Shown piece after piece: positions 51,538 to 63,976 of a stretch of 64,000 bases of DNA. The notes below the pieces were generated by a model. The model was given only the letters and a program-made list of their open reading frames with translations, was not told where the DNA came from and did not search any database. Source of the DNA: Streptomyces luteolifulvus (GTDB lineage Bacteria > Actinomycetota > Actinomycetes > Streptomycetales > Streptomycetaceae). Location: positions 1-64,000 of the forward strand of contig NZ_VZRB01000039.1 of the NCBI RefSeq assembly GCF_008806595.1. Reading direction: 5' to 3'. The translations under genes and the position numbers were made by a program. Position 1 is the first letter of the stretch; every line of letters begins with the position of its first letter.

Positions 51538-52410
51538 ATGCAGGTTCCGGCTGCATTCCAGTACGAGAGGGCCACCAGCGTCGAGCAGGCGATCGAGCTG
51601 CTCACCCGGTACGGCCCCGAAGCGCGGGTGGTGGCGGGCGGGCACAGCCTGCTGCCGATGATGAAGCTGCGGCTGGCGCAGCCCGAAGCGTTGATCGACA
51701 TCAACGGCCTCGGTGAGCTGGCGTTGATCAGGGTGGACGGGCACGAACTGGCCATCGGCGCGATGGTCCGCCACGCGGACCTGCTCGCTTCGGCGGTGGT
51801 CGGCGAGCACTTCCCCATCCTGCGGGACGCGGAGCGGGTCATCGCCGATCCGCTTGTGCGCAACCGCGGCACGGTGGGCGGCTCGCTGTGCCAGGCCGAT
51901 CCGTCGGAGGACCTGTCCGCGGCGTTCTCGGCACTGCGGGCGACTCTGGTGGCCCAGGGCCCCGGCGGCAGGCGCACCATCGGGATCAGGGATTTCTTCC
52001 TCGGGCCGTACGAGACGGTGCTGGACGAGGCGGAGCTTCTGGTGGAGATCCGGGTGCCCATCCGGTCCCACGCCAGCGCCTACCGCAAGGTCGAGCGCCG
52101 GGTCGGCGACTGGGCGGTCGTGGCAGCGGGCGCGGTGCTGGAGATCTCCGACGGGGTCGTCACCGAGGCCGGGATCGGGCTGACCGCGGTGGGTGCCCGG
52201 CGGTTCGTGGCCGAGCGGGCCGAGGACTTCCTGCGCGGCGGACGGCCGGACGACGAGGGCTTCGCCGAGGCGGGCCGGATCGCCTCGCAGGAGTGCCGGC
52301 CGACGGCCGACCAGCGCGGCCCGGTCGACTACAAGCGGCATCTGGCCGCGGAGCTCACCACGCGGGCGCTGCGCGCCGCCGCCGCGCGCGCCGAGGGCCA
52401 GGAGGCGTGA
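51538..52410 (+). CDS. coxM: Carbon monoxide dehydrogenase medium (FAD) subunit
   Basis: 290 residues. FAD-binding motifs of the xanthine oxidase/CODH medium subunit are visible: VVAGGHSLLPMMKLRLAQPE and LVRNRGTVGGSLCQADPSED. It accepts electrons from the Fe-S subunit and passes them to the respiratory chain. The ATG at 51538 has AGGAGGG upstream; the frame is open further back but lacks a ribosome site. First gene of the cox operon, one base before coxS. Confidence 0.93.
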   Translation: MQVPAAFQYERATSVEQAIELLTRYGPEARVVAGGHSLLPMMKLRLAQPEALIDINGLGELALIRVDGHELAIGAMVRHADLLASAVVGEHFPILRDAERVIADPLVRNRGTVGGSLCQADPSEDLSAAFSALRATLVAQGPGGRRTIGIRDFFLGPYETVLDEAELLVEIRVPIRSHASAYRKVERRVGDWAVVAAGAVLEISDGVVTEAGIGLTAVGARRFVAERAEDFLRGGRPDDEGFAEAGRIASQECRPTADQRGPVDYKRHLAAELTTRALRAAAARAEGQEA

Positions 52411-52411
52411 C

Positions 52412-52929
52412 ATGCGGATCACCGTGACCGTGAACGGCGAGCAGTACACCAGGGACGTGGAGCCCAGGCTGTTGCTCGTGCACTTCCTGCGCGACGAGCT
52501 CGGACTCACCGGCACCCACTGGGGCTGCGACACCTCCAACTGCGGTGTGTGCGCGGTCTGGTTGGACGGCACGCCGGTGAAGTCCTGCACCGTGCTCGCG
52601 GCGATGGCCGACGGCCATGAGGTGCGGACCGTCGAGGGCTTGGCGCAGGGGGCCGAGCTCGACCCGGTGCAGCAGGGCTTCGTCGCCTGCCACGGGCTGC
52701 AGTGCGGCTTCTGCACGCCGGGGATGATGATGACCGCCCGCTGGCTGCTCGACCGCAACGCGGACCCGTCCGAGGAGGACATCCGCAAGGCCATCTCCGG
52801 CCAGGTGTGCCGGTGCACCGGATACGAGAACATCGTCCGCGCCATCCGCTGGGCCGCCGAGCACGGCGGCGGGGCGCGGACCGCCGACGCGGGCACCGAG
52901 CCGGCGCCCGGCCGCGAGGAGGTGCGGGC

Positions 52930-52933
<4 letters not shown>
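52412..52933 (+). CDS. coxS: Carbon monoxide dehydrogenase small (2Fe-2S) subunit
   Basis: 173 residues. Eight cysteines bind two [2Fe-2S] clusters: Cys39, 44, 47 and 59 in the ferredoxin-like half (HWGCDTSNCGVCAVW) and Cys98, 101, 133 and 135 in the helical half (QCGFCTPG, CRCTGY). The C-terminal 20 residues are a loose tail. It links the molybdenum site of CoxL to FAD in CoxM. Its stop overlaps the coxL start. Confidence 0.95.
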
Positions 52934-55305
<2,372 letters not shown>

Positions 55306-55309
55306 GGCC

Positions 55310-56242
55310 ATGGCGATGACGAACACCGACCTGCTGACCCGCGCGGATGTGCTCCGGCACGGCCGGACGCCGTTCGTCCTGGCCACCGTCGTCCACGCGG
55401 AGCGGCCCACGAGCGCCAAGCCCGGGGACAGCGCGCTGGTGCTGCCCGACGGCACCGTCGAGGGCTTCGTGGGCGGCACCTGCGCCGAGACCACGGTGCA
55501 ACTGCAGGGCCTTCGGGTGCTGGAGACCGGCGAGTCGCTGCTGCTGAGGATCACGCCCACCGCGGGCACCGAGACCGAAGGCCCGCGGGAGGCGGGCGAA
55601 GGCCTGCTCACGGTGGCCAATCCCTGTCTGTCGGGCGGCACGCTCGACATCTTCCTGGAGGCCAACCTCCCTCCGGCGCTGGCGTACGTCTACGGACACG
55701 CCCCCATCGCCCGCGCCCTGCTCGACATCGGGCGTGCGCTCGGCCTCGACACCCGGCCGGCCTCGCCCGGCCAGCCGCTGCCGCCCGATCTGGACGTCGT
55801 CGTCATCGCCACGCACGGCCGCGACGAGGAGACTGTGCTGACCGAGGCCGCACGCGCCGGGATCCCGTACATCGGGCTGGTGGCCAGCCCGAAGCGCGGC
55901 GCGGCGGTCCTCGCCGGGCTGGACCTCACCGAGGAGCAAGGCGCTCACGTCCACACCCCGGCCGGCCTGGACATCGGCGCACGGACCCCCGGGGAGATCG
56001 CGCTGTCGGTGTACGCCGAGATCATCGCGCTGCGGCCGGAGACGGCGCGAACCGTGCGCCCCGGAGCCGGTTCCGCCGTCCCGCAGGCCGTGACCGAGGC
56101 CGTGGATCCCGTGTGCGGCATGACCGTGGCGATCACACCCGCCACCCTCTCACTGGACCGGGCCGGCAGCAGGGTGTACTTCTGCGGGCCGGGATGCCAG
56201 CACGCCTTCGCCGACGACCCCTCCCGTTACGCGCATGACTGA
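55310..56242 (+). CDS. coxF: XdhC/CoxF-family maturation protein fused to a YHS domain
   Basis: 310 residues. The N-terminal XdhC_CoxI domain (VLATVVHAERPTSAKPGDSA, DGTVEGFVGGTCAE) and a Rossmann part (VVVIATHGRDEETVLTEAAR, YIGLVASPKRGAAVL) insert the molybdenum cofactor or its sulfur/copper. The last 45 residues form a YHS metal-binding domain (DPVCGMTV ... YFCGPGCQHAFADDPSRY). Such a domain often handles copper or other soft metals, which fits a Mo-Cu enzyme. Start at 55310, four bases after coxL; end overlaps the next gene by eight bases. Confidence 0.87.
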   Translation: MAMTNTDLLTRADVLRHGRTPFVLATVVHAERPTSAKPGDSALVLPDGTVEGFVGGTCAETTVQLQGLRVLETGESLLLRITPTAGTETEGPREAGEGLLTVANPCLSGGTLDIFLEANLPPALAYVYGHAPIARALLDIGRALGLDTRPASPGQPLPPDLDVVVIATHGRDEETVLTEAARAGIPYIGLVASPKRGAAVLAGLDLTEEQGAHVHTPAGLDIGARTPGEIALSVYAEIIALRPETARTVRPGAGSAVPQAVTEAVDPVCGMTVAITPATLSLDRAGSRVYFCGPGCQHAFADDPSRYAHD

Positions 56243-57143
56243 CCCCGACCTGCTCGTGCCCGATGTCCCCGCCCTGCGCTCACGTCTGGACGCCGTCGGC
56301 TACCTGGCCGACGACGCCCTGGCCACGGCGTTGCTGCTGGCCGTGCGCATGCGGCAGCCGATCCTGCTGGAGGGCGAGCCCGGCGTCGGCAAGACCGAGG
56401 CGGCCCGCGCGCTCGCCGCCGTACTGGACACCCCGCTGATCCGGCTGCAGTGCTACGAGGGGCTGTCCTCGGCCGAGGCCCTCTACGAGTGGAACTATCC
56501 ACGGCAACTGCTGGCCATCCGGCTGGCCGAGTCCCGCGGGGAGCCCCTGCGCGACGCCGACCTGTTCACCGACGACTACCTGCTGCCACGGCCGCTGCTC
56601 GCCGCGATCTGCCACCCGGGACCGCGGCCCGCGGTGCTGCTCATCGACGAAGTGGACCGCGCCGACGACGAGTTCGAGGCGTTCCTGCTGGAGCTGCTCG
56701 CCGATGCCGCGGTCACCATCCCCGAACTGGGCACCCGGACCGCTGCGGTGCCGCCGGTGGCCGTACTGACCTCCAACCGCACCCGGGATCTGCACGACGC
56801 GCTCAAACGCCGCTGCCTCTACCACTGGATCGACTACCCGGACACCGCACGCGTCGCCGCGATCATCCGCACCCGGGTGCCGGAGTCGGCCGAGTGGCTG
56901 GCCCCTCGCGTGGCGCGCGGGGTGGCGCGCCTGCGCGCCCGGCAGGAGCTCACCAAGCCGCCCGGCATCGCCGAGGCGATCGACTGGGCGGGCGCGCTGC
57001 ACGCACTGGGCCTCTCCGTTCTCGACGCCGACGCCGCCGACCGCACCCTGGGGGCGGTCCTCAAGTACGCCGAGGACCTGGAGACCGTACGCCGAGCCGG
57101 AGTGGCGGAACTGGTCGACGCGGAGGCAGGCCCCGATGCCTGA
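56235..57143 (+). CDS. coxD: MoxR-type AAA ATPase for CODH maturation
   Basis: 302 residues. Walker A LLEGEPGVGKTEAARAL, Walker B AVLLIDEVDRAD and the sensor TSNRTRDLHDALKRRC are clear. CoxD is the chaperone ATPase that helps build the Cu-S-Mo site together with the VWA protein CoxE. Overlaps coxF and coxE. Confidence 0.9.
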   Translation: MTDPDLLVPDVPALRSRLDAVGYLADDALATALLLAVRMRQPILLEGEPGVGKTEAARALAAVLDTPLIRLQCYEGLSSAEALYEWNYPRQLLAIRLAESRGEPLRDADLFTDDYLLPRPLLAAICHPGPRPAVLLIDEVDRADDEFEAFLLELLADAAVTIPELGTRTAAVPPVAVLTSNRTRDLHDALKRRCLYHWIDYPDTARVAAIIRTRVPESAEWLAPRVARGVARLRARQELTKPPGIAEAIDWAGALHALGLSVLDADAADRTLGAVLKYAEDLETVRRAGVAELVDAEAGPDA

Positions 57144-58284
57144 CCTGCCGGAACTGGCAGCGTCGTTCACCGCCGCCCTGCACGACGCGGGCATCGCGGT
57201 GGGCCCGGACCGTACCCGGAGCTTCGCTCGGGCGCTCACCCTGCTGGAGCCGTCGACCACGCGCGACCTACGGCACTGCGCGCTCGCCACCCTGGTGTCC
57301 GACCCCGAGCAGATCGAACGGTTCGACGCGGTCTTCGGTGAGGTCTTCGGCGGCCCGGCCGACCCCGGAGCACAGCGCGGGCAACCCGGCGACCCGGCCC
57401 GATCACTCCCGCGCACCCTTCCCGGCCGCGTCCCCGGCGCCCACCGAGCCACCGCGGACGGCCGCAGCCGCGAGGCCGGCGCGGAGCAGCGCGAGGCTCC
57501 CCTGCCCCTCGCCGCGAGTCCACTCGACCGACTTGCCACCCGGGACTTCGCGGACCTGTCCGCCGACGAACTGGCCCGGCTCTCCGACGTGATGCGCACG
57601 CTGGTGCTGCGCACCCCGACCCGGCCGTCCCGCCGGCGCCGCACCGCGCACCACGGAACGCGCGTCGACGTGCGCCGCACCCTCGCCATCAGCCGGCGCA
57701 CCGGCGGATACCCGCTGCGGCTGGGCCGCTTCGTGCCCCGCACCCGCCCCCGCGACCTCATCGTGCTCTGCGACATCTCCGGATCGATGGAGCCCTACGC
57801 CCGCGCGATGCTGCAACTGCTCTACTGCGCCACCCGCGCCGCCCACGCCGAGGTCTTCACCTTCGCCACCCGGCTCACCCGCCTCACGCCGGCGCTCCGG
57901 CGGGCCCGGCCCGAGGACGCCCTGGCACGAGCCGGCCGGGCGGCCCCCGACTGGTCCGGCGGCACCCGGATAGCCGACTGCCTGGCGGAGTTCAACGAGC
58001 GGTTCGGCCGACGCGGCATGGCACACGGCGCCGTGGTCGCCATCATCTCCGACGGCTGGGACACCGGCACGCCCGCCGACCTCGCCACCCACATGGCGCG
58101 GCTGTCCCGCGTCGCCCACCGCATCGTATGGGTCAACCCGCGCACGGCAAGCCCGCGTTACCGTCCCCTCGTGGCCGGCATGGCCGCGGCGCTGCCGTAC
58201 TGCGACGCCGTCGTCAGCGCCCACAGCTTCGCGGCCCTGGACGAGTTCACCACCGCACTGTCCGCCCCGCGCCGACGCCGATGA
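57136..58284 (+). CDS. coxE: VWA-domain CODH maturation protein
   Basis: 382 residues. The C-terminal von Willebrand A domain has the MIDAS motif IVLCDISGSMEPYA, WSGGTRIADCLAEF and IISDGWDTG. A variable Ala/Pro-rich middle follows the N-terminal helical part. CoxE works with CoxD to deliver copper. It is the last gene of the operon; coxG and a MocA-like gene are not in the window on this strand. Confidence 0.9.
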   Translation: MPDLPELAASFTAALHDAGIAVGPDRTRSFARALTLLEPSTTRDLRHCALATLVSDPEQIERFDAVFGEVFGGPADPGAQRGQPGDPARSLPRTLPGRVPGAHRATADGRSREAGAEQREAPLPLAASPLDRLATRDFADLSADELARLSDVMRTLVLRTPTRPSRRRRTAHHGTRVDVRRTLAISRRTGGYPLRLGRFVPRTRPRDLIVLCDISGSMEPYARAMLQLLYCATRAAHAEVFTFATRLTRLTPALRRARPEDALARAGRAAPDWSGGTRIADCLAEFNERFGRRGMAHGAVVAIISDGWDTGTPADLATHMARLSRVAHRIVWVNPRTASPRYRPLVAGMAAALPYCDAVVSAHSFAALDEFTTALSAPRRRR

Positions 58285-58297
58285 CCCACGGTCGTCG

Positions 58298-60985
58298 TCA
58301 CCGCCGACGACGGACCGCGACGAACGCGGTCTGCAGGATCAGGGCGAGCAGCGACGCGGCTCCGACGGCCCAGCCCAGCCGCAGCCCCGGCGGATGGAAG
58401 GTGCAGGTGAGGCTGGTCGAGGAGCCGTCGAGGGGTACGGCGATGAGGCCGTGGTAGTTCCCCGCGGGTACGGCGGAAGCGTCGCCCATGGCGCAGCGCC
58501 AGCCGGCGATTCGAGGGGCCGCGACGACCGCGATTCCCGTGCTGCCTGCCGGGAGTTCGGCCCGGAGGGTGCCGTCCGAGACGGTCACTTGGGTGGCGCC
58601 GGTGGACTTGAGCCGTTCCACGACGGTGTGCAGCCGGGCCGGGTCCAGGCAGCCGAGCGCACCGTGCGGGACGAAGCCGGGCCGGTTCGGGGACAGTTCG
58701 ACCACCACGCGGCCGGAGCTCGGGGTCGTACCGAGCCGCTGCATCGCGGCGATCTTGGTGACCGGGTCGGACCTGAAGCGTCCGGTGAGGCCGTGAGCGG
58801 AGGCACCGCCAAGTCGTGCGGTGCCCGCGAAGTGCGGAGCCCACAGGTGGACCTCGCTGCCGGCCGGGCACTGCGCGGTGATCGCCGGTCCCCGGGCGGC
58901 GGATCGGGCGGGCAGTGCGTCCAGGCGTATCCCCTGCCGCCCGGCGTCGTCACCGGTCGCCGGCTGACCGGCACCGGTGCGCAGGGTGAAGCGGGGCACG
59001 GTGTAGACCCGGGCGCCCAGCAGGAGTTCCTGATTGCGGTAGGGCGAGGACCCGTACGCCGAGCCGCCGACGCGGGTGGACGGACGCACCGTGACCAGCG
59101 GCGGCACCTCCTGACGGGTCACCGTGACCCGGCTGCCGTCCTGGGGGAACCAGTTCTGGTACGGATCGGGCGGGGAGTGCACCCGGGCCCCGACGGAGAA
59201 GATGACGTCCGTGACGGCGTTGTCGAGGCTCTGCAGGCTGCGGCCTCCCGAGGTCCAGCCGCCGCCGAGCGCGGTGAGCGTGCTGCTGAGGACGTCGGAG
59301 GTGTGGCTGCTGTAGTACTGGGCGCCCTGGCCGCCGACCATCAACGGGTCGTTGCCGATGGTCTGTTCCCGGCCCGGGTCGGTGCGGTAGCGCGGCCAGC
59401 CGTCGGCCTGTGCGACCGCCTCCGCCTGCGCCTGCTGCCGCTGCCCCCAGGGCGCGTAGTCGTCCATGCGCGCGAGCCGCAGCCGGGCAGCCACGGCCGA
59501 GGTCGCGGTGGCCTCGCCGAACTGGGCACCGATCAGCAGCGCCGCCGCCAACCCGACCAGCACGGACCTGCGCCCACCGCCGGTACGGTGTTCTGCGGCG
59601 GCCCGGCCGAGCAGCGCCAGCCCACCCCACCCGGCCACCACGGCAACCAGCAGGACCGGCCAGACGAACGGACGCACCAGGTCACTGCGCGAGGCGACGG
59701 CGGCGAGCAGCGCCAGCAGCGCACCCGCCGCGCCCAGCGCACGGCGGTCGGGCGCGCCGTAGGACAGCGTGTGCCATGCCGAGATCACCAGCAGCGCGCA
59801 CAGCACGAAGGCCTGACGGTAGGAGCTGCCCTGCGGGGTGGTGAAGGCATGCCAGGCCAGATGGGTAGGCTCCCACTGCATCGACAGCGCCACCGCGACC
59901 ACGAGCAGCGTCCATCCGGCACGCACCCGCCTCGGCGCCGCCCGGTGAAACGGCAGGGCGAGAGCGAGCAGGAGCACCGTGGTGCCCACGAACACCGCCG
60001 GCGACCCGAAGCTGTACGTCGCCGGCAGCAGCCTCGCCAGCACGTCCTCGCCCCCCACCGGGGCGAACTGGGTGAACCGCCCGGGAGAGGCGTGCCTCGC
60101 GCCGAAGAACACCACCATCACCAGCGGCGCCGCCAGCCCCGTCCCGAGGGCGAAGGTCACCGCCGCCCGGCCCGCCGCGGCGAGCGCCCGCCGACGCGGC
60201 GGACCGGCAAGCCACAGCCTCAGCAGGAGTATCAGACAGGCGGCGAGGGTGGCCATGTACGCCGTGTAGAAGTTGGCGACCCAGGCGAGAGCCACCACCA
60301 GCACACCCACCACCGGGCGCCGGCCCGTACGTGCCCACTCGCCGACCAGGCACAGCAACGGCAGAGCGATCAGCCCGTCCAGCCACATCGGGTTGTACGC
60401 GGCATCCGCCACGCTCCAGCCGCACAGGGCGTAGGAAGCGCCCAGCACACCCGCCGCCCACCAGCGCCCGGGACGCAGCGCCGGCAGGAGCCACGCCATG
60501 GCCGCGCCCGCGCACGCGGTTTTCAGCAACGTGATCACGTACATCGCGAGATCGATCTCATCGCGCGGGAACATCACCATCAGCAGCGCGAACGGGCTGG
60601 TGAGATAGGTGCCGAGATCGGGCAGAAAGCTCGCGCCGAACCCGGACTGCCAGTTGACGAACAGCCCGCCGTCGGTCCGTCCGTGGAACAGGTCCCACAA
60701 ATGCGCGTGATACGGAAGATACTGGTTGCCCAGATCGTTGATACTGCGAGTCCGCGGCCCGAACGGATAACTCCGGGCCACAGCACTGGCCGCACACAAC
60801 GCCGCGACGGTGACGGCCGCCGCCAGCAGGGCAGCGGCCCGTCGGCCCGCGGCGGGATCCGCCGGCCGAAGCCGCAGTCCACCGGGCACCCGCTCCCTGC
60901 CCGACGGCGGACCGGCAGTCCGGACCTGACCGGCCCCCCGCCCCGCATCCTCGACTGCCGCGCTCCCTGGCAATACACCTTTCAC
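58298..60985 (-). CDS. YfhO-family multi-pass membrane protein
   Basis: About 895 residues with 11 to 13 hydrophobic segments in the first 560 residues, a large outside domain and a final helix (GWAVGAASLLALILQTAF). The loop PFGPRTRSINDLGNQYLPYH and YNPMWLDGLIALPLLCLVGE are typical of YfhO proteins, GT-C-fold membrane enzymes linked to glycosylation of wall polymers. I prefer the GTG at 60985 (GGGGGG five bases upstream); the ATG at 61000 is possible. It ends 13 bases from coxE, convergent, with a short shared GC dyad at about 58292-58310. Confidence 0.85.
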   Translation of the reverse strand: MKGVLPGSAAVEDAGRGAGQVRTAGPPSGRERVPGGLRLRPADPAAGRRAAALLAAAVTVAALCAASAVARSYPFGPRTRSINDLGNQYLPYHAHLWDLFHGRTDGGLFVNWQSGFGASFLPDLGTYLTSPFALLMVMFPRDEIDLAMYVITLLKTACAGAAMAWLLPALRPGRWWAAGVLGASYALCGWSVADAAYNPMWLDGLIALPLLCLVGEWARTGRRPVVGVLVVALAWVANFYTAYMATLAACLILLLRLWLAGPPRRRALAAAGRAAVTFALGTGLAAPLVMVVFFGARHASPGRFTQFAPVGGEDVLARLLPATYSFGSPAVFVGTTVLLLALALPFHRAAPRRVRAGWTLLVVAVALSMQWEPTHLAWHAFTTPQGSSYRQAFVLCALLVISAWHTLSYGAPDRRALGAAGALLALLAAVASRSDLVRPFVWPVLLVAVVAGWGGLALLGRAAAEHRTGGGRRSVLVGLAAALLIGAQFGEATATSAVAARLRLARMDDYAPWGQRQQAQAEAVAQADGWPRYRTDPGREQTIGNDPLMVGGQGAQYYSSHTSDVLSSTLTALGGGWTSGGRSLQSLDNAVTDVIFSVGARVHSPPDPYQNWFPQDGSRVTVTRQEVPPLVTVRPSTRVGGSAYGSSPYRNQELLLGARVYTVPRFTLRTGAGQPATGDDAGRQGIRLDALPARSAARGPAITAQCPAGSEVHLWAPHFAGTARLGGASAHGLTGRFRSDPVTKIAAMQRLGTTPSSGRVVVELSPNRPGFVPHGALGCLDPARLHTVVERLKSTGATQVTVSDGTLRAELPAGSTGIAVVAAPRIAGWRCAMGDASAVPAGNYHGLIAVPLDGSSTSLTCTFHPPGLRLGWAVGAASLLALILQTAFVAVRRRR

Positions 60986-61252
60986 GAAAGCCCCCCACAT
61001 ATGCGAGACGCACAGCGCCTCTGGCGGGGCGGTCACCCCCGCACAGCATCAATCCGCCGATCAAGACGGATACCTCGCACCGAAGGTTGTGCCGCAACGA
61101 AAAAGCAAGGTGTGAATTACGGAAGCGTGCACCACCGAGAGGGAAAGGAAAGACAGCCGCACAATGAAGAAAAGTTGTCTCTCACATGAACGACAGCTGC
61201 GTTCGCTTCAGCGGCGCACACCGCGGCGCGGTGCAATGGTCTGGAGACCGAA

Positions 61253-61684
61253 ATGAAGCCGAATCGCTCCATTCCCGGGGCTACCGTTGTCCCCGTCCTG
61301 ATCTATCCCGACGTGCGCGAGGCAGTCGCCTGGCTCGGCGCGGCCTTCGGATTCGTCGAGCGGGTGCGGATCGGTGAGGCCCACCGTGCGCAACTCGCAT
61401 ACGGCGACGGGGCTGTGATCGTCGGGGATGTGCGGCATGATCGCCGCCCGCCTCGCCCCGGCGAGGTCACCCACGCGGTGATGGTGCGTGTGGACAACGT
61501 TCGCGCCCACTGCGAGCAGGCCCGGGAGCGCGGCGCACGCATCCTCATGGAGCCGATCGATTTCGAGTACGGGGAACGGCAGTACACCGCCCAGGACCTT
61601 GCAGGTCACCAGTGGACGTTCTCGGAGACGCTCGCGGATATCGCCCCGGAGGAATGGGGCGGCACGTCCGTCACGCCCGGTTGA
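61253..61684 (+). CDS. VOC (glyoxalase/bleomycin-resistance fold) protein
   Basis: 143 residues of the vicinal oxygen chelate superfamily, with a typical VVPVLIYPDVREAVAWLGAA start and a FEYGERQYTAQDLAGHQWTF end containing the metal-type glutamate and histidine positions. These proteins range from isomerases to drug-binding proteins. A clear GGAGACCGAA precedes the ATG. The 3' end overlaps the decayed HEAT-repeat gene. Confidence 0.85.
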   Translation: MKPNRSIPGATVVPVLIYPDVREAVAWLGAAFGFVERVRIGEAHRAQLAYGDGAVIVGDVRHDRRPPRPGEVTHAVMVRVDNVRAHCEQARERGARILMEPIDFEYGERQYTAQDLAGHQWTFSETLADIAPEEWGGTSVTPG

Positions 61685-62631
61685 CGTTCTCCGCGCCAGG
61701 AGGCCATCAGGTCCCTGGCCATGCGTATCGCGTCGTGGCGGGTGCCGGGATCCGGGCTGCCGAGCTGCTCGGTCAGGAGGGCGGTGCGCTCGGGCAGTCG
61801 GAGGTCCAGCACCGTGTGGAAAGTCCGGAGCAGGGACGTGGCCGGCGCGTGCATGCGGTTGTGCCGGTCGACGTCCTCGAACGCGGCAGCGATCTGCCGC
61901 GGCACATCCTGCGACGCCGCCGCGGGCGCTTCGGGAGCCGTGCACTGGCACTCCCCCTGTCCAGATCCACAAGCCCCTTCGCCGCGCTCCGGTGGTGGGG
62001 TGGGCGTGATCTGCCGCAGCAGGGCGATCGCCGTCGGCACCGTCTCGGCACCGATGCGGTCCGGGGCGCAGCGGGCTCCTTGGACTAGGGCCGGCGAGCC
62101 GGATCGCCGGGTCCTTCGCCGGATCGCCGGCCAGAGCGTCCAGCCAGGCCGCCGCGCCGTCCCGGGCGCTCGGCAGGCGGAGTGCCAGCGTGGCCATCGT
62201 CTCCACGACCAGCAGCCGTTCCACGATCCCGTCCTCGGCCGGCAACCGGTCGCGCAGCAGCGCGGCGGCCCGGTCCGCATCGTCGACGAACAGACCCAGC
62301 CCCTCGATGGCCGCCCGGCGCACCAGCGGATCGGCATCCGACGCGTAGGAGACGAAAGCATCGGCGCGCTCACGCACCACCACCGCGCTTCCCGCATGGT
62401 CCGGTCCGTCATAGACCGGTCCGTCACCGTCCGGTCCGTCGACGTAGGCGATCTCGCAGCGTTCGACGGCATGGCGCCCGATGCTGACCAGCAGTTCGAC
62501 GATCGCGGCACGGTCGGGCGCGGCGGGATCGTCGGCCGTGGCGAACAGGAACGGCAGGCTCGCCGTCGTGCACGGGTACACGTCCCCCGGGTCATCCACG
62601 ACCAGTCGATGCCGTCAACTTCGTTGATCAT
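61606..62631 (-). pseudogene. HEAT-repeat protein gene, decayed
   Basis: Starting at 62631, MINEVDGIDWSW begins like Streptomyces HEAT-repeat proteins. The frame then jumps to DDPGDVYPCTTASLPFLFAT, skipping the usual 40 or so residues. The middle (FVSYASDADPLVRRAAIEGL, LVVETMATLALRLPSARDGA) continues to DPAIRLA near 62080, where a one-base change returns to the first frame (ALVQGARCAPDRIGAETVPT ... LGSPDPGTRHDAIRMARDLM). The 3' end runs into the VOC gene. With a deletion and a frameshift it is a pseudogene. Confidence 0.7.
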
Positions 62632-62660
62632 GGGCGGCACTATGCCGCAGGGCACTGACA

Positions 62661-63902
62661 TCAAAGATGCTGGAACAGGACCGGGAACAGGGCGGGCACC
62701 GCGGGCGCCAGCAGATACAGACCGATTCCGGTCACCGCCTTGCGGGTCGTGACCGGAAGCACCGGATTGGCCCAGACCTGTGCTATTGCCGCCTCGCGCT
62801 CATCACTTGGAAGGCTCGCGTACAGCGATACGACGTGGTCCTTCTTGACCTTCAACGCGAAGTGGTAGCCGATCGAGGAGGGATAGACGATCACGAGCAT
62901 GTCCACCAGCATCACGCCCAGCACGATGAACACCATCCAAGGTGCCGCCGGCAGCCACACCATGAACAGGACCAGCAGGCCGATCATGTGCGCCAGGGCG
63001 GAGCCGTACGTCCACAGCATGAACCGGCGCAGGGGCCGCAGTCCCTGGAAACCGTCGCTGTCGAACTTCAGGTTCGGGGTCACCCCGAAACCGATCACCG
63101 AGGACCGATAGAGGTATCCGGTGAACACGACGCCCATGGCCAACTGCTTGACCAGGAAGTAGAAGGCGTACGTACCCGCTGCGCACAGGGCTACGGCCAT
63201 CTCGGGGTGGCTGTGCCAGTTGGCCCACCAGCCGGCGTACACCTCGTCGCGCCAGACCGAGTCAGGGAGCGGCGTCGGGTTCCACGTCTCCATCAGGCCA
63301 TGGTCGTCGACGAAGCGGTACAGCAAGCTTGTGCCGATCGCCATGGCAACCGCGATGGCCGCGGAGACACCCCTGCCGCCCAGCCATCGGAACCACCCAT
63401 TGGTCCTGCGGACGAGTGTGTCGTGACGGCGGATCTGTTCGGGCAACAGCCGCGCCACGCCTCCATTGCACTCGTTCATCGGCACGAAGTCGGCGATTGC
63501 CTGCACCTGCTGGCAGAGGAAGATGGGCGTGACGAAGACGACCGCCAGCACGATCAGGCCGGCCAGGTCCTGCAGCAGGGAAAGGCTTACGCCGCTCAGT
63601 TCGGTGTCGTCGGAGAACACGTAGTCCAGTGCCCACCGCCTGTCCGCCCCGGCCGACGGCCCCAGCGCCCCGCCCGCCGCGGCAAGAACCAGCAGGGTGA
63701 CGGACGAGACGAGGCTGATCAGGAGAATCTTGGTCTTGGCCGTCAGCGGCCAGTACAGCAGACGAATCAGCAGACGCGGAGCCTCCCGGCGCGAACGCGG
63801 CAACCTGCGTAACAGGCGCATCGCCAAGCGGATCCCGACGGGTGCTGACGAGCGGAAGACTCCCCCGATCAGCTGCGGTTCCAAGGACTTGAGCTGCGCC
63901 AT
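62661..63902 (-). CDS. Multi-pass membrane protein of unknown function
   Basis: 413 residues from the ATG at 63902 (GGGGGGCGGGG just upstream). At least six hydrophobic stretches are seen (LLISLVSSVTLLVLAAAGG, LAGLIVLAVVFVTPIFL, AIAVAMAIGTSLLYRF, MIGLLVLFMVWLP, VFIVLGVMLVDMLVIVY, TGIGLYLLAPAVPALFPVLF) with a charged cytoplasmic part (HFALKVKKDHVVSLYASLPS). No family recognised. It stands alone between the HEAT remnant and a partial gene. Confidence 0.72.
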   Translation of the reverse strand: MAQLKSLEPQLIGGVFRSSAPVGIRLAMRLLRRLPRSRREAPRLLIRLLYWPLTAKTKILLISLVSSVTLLVLAAAGGALGPSAGADRRWALDYVFSDDTELSGVSLSLLQDLAGLIVLAVVFVTPIFLCQQVQAIADFVPMNECNGGVARLLPEQIRRHDTLVRRTNGWFRWLGGRGVSAAIAVAMAIGTSLLYRFVDDHGLMETWNPTPLPDSVWRDEVYAGWWANWHSHPEMAVALCAAGTYAFYFLVKQLAMGVVFTGYLYRSSVIGFGVTPNLKFDSDGFQGLRPLRRFMLWTYGSALAHMIGLLVLFMVWLPAAPWMVFIVLGVMLVDMLVIVYPSSIGYHFALKVKKDHVVSLYASLPSDEREAAIAQVWANPVLPVTTRKAVTGIGLYLLAPAVPALFPVLFQHL

Positions 63903-63976
63903 CCCCGCCCCCCGATGGTGACACATGCAATGTTCCTTTATAGCCGCCCTGCTCGGCAGGCGCCTACGGTGCGTCG

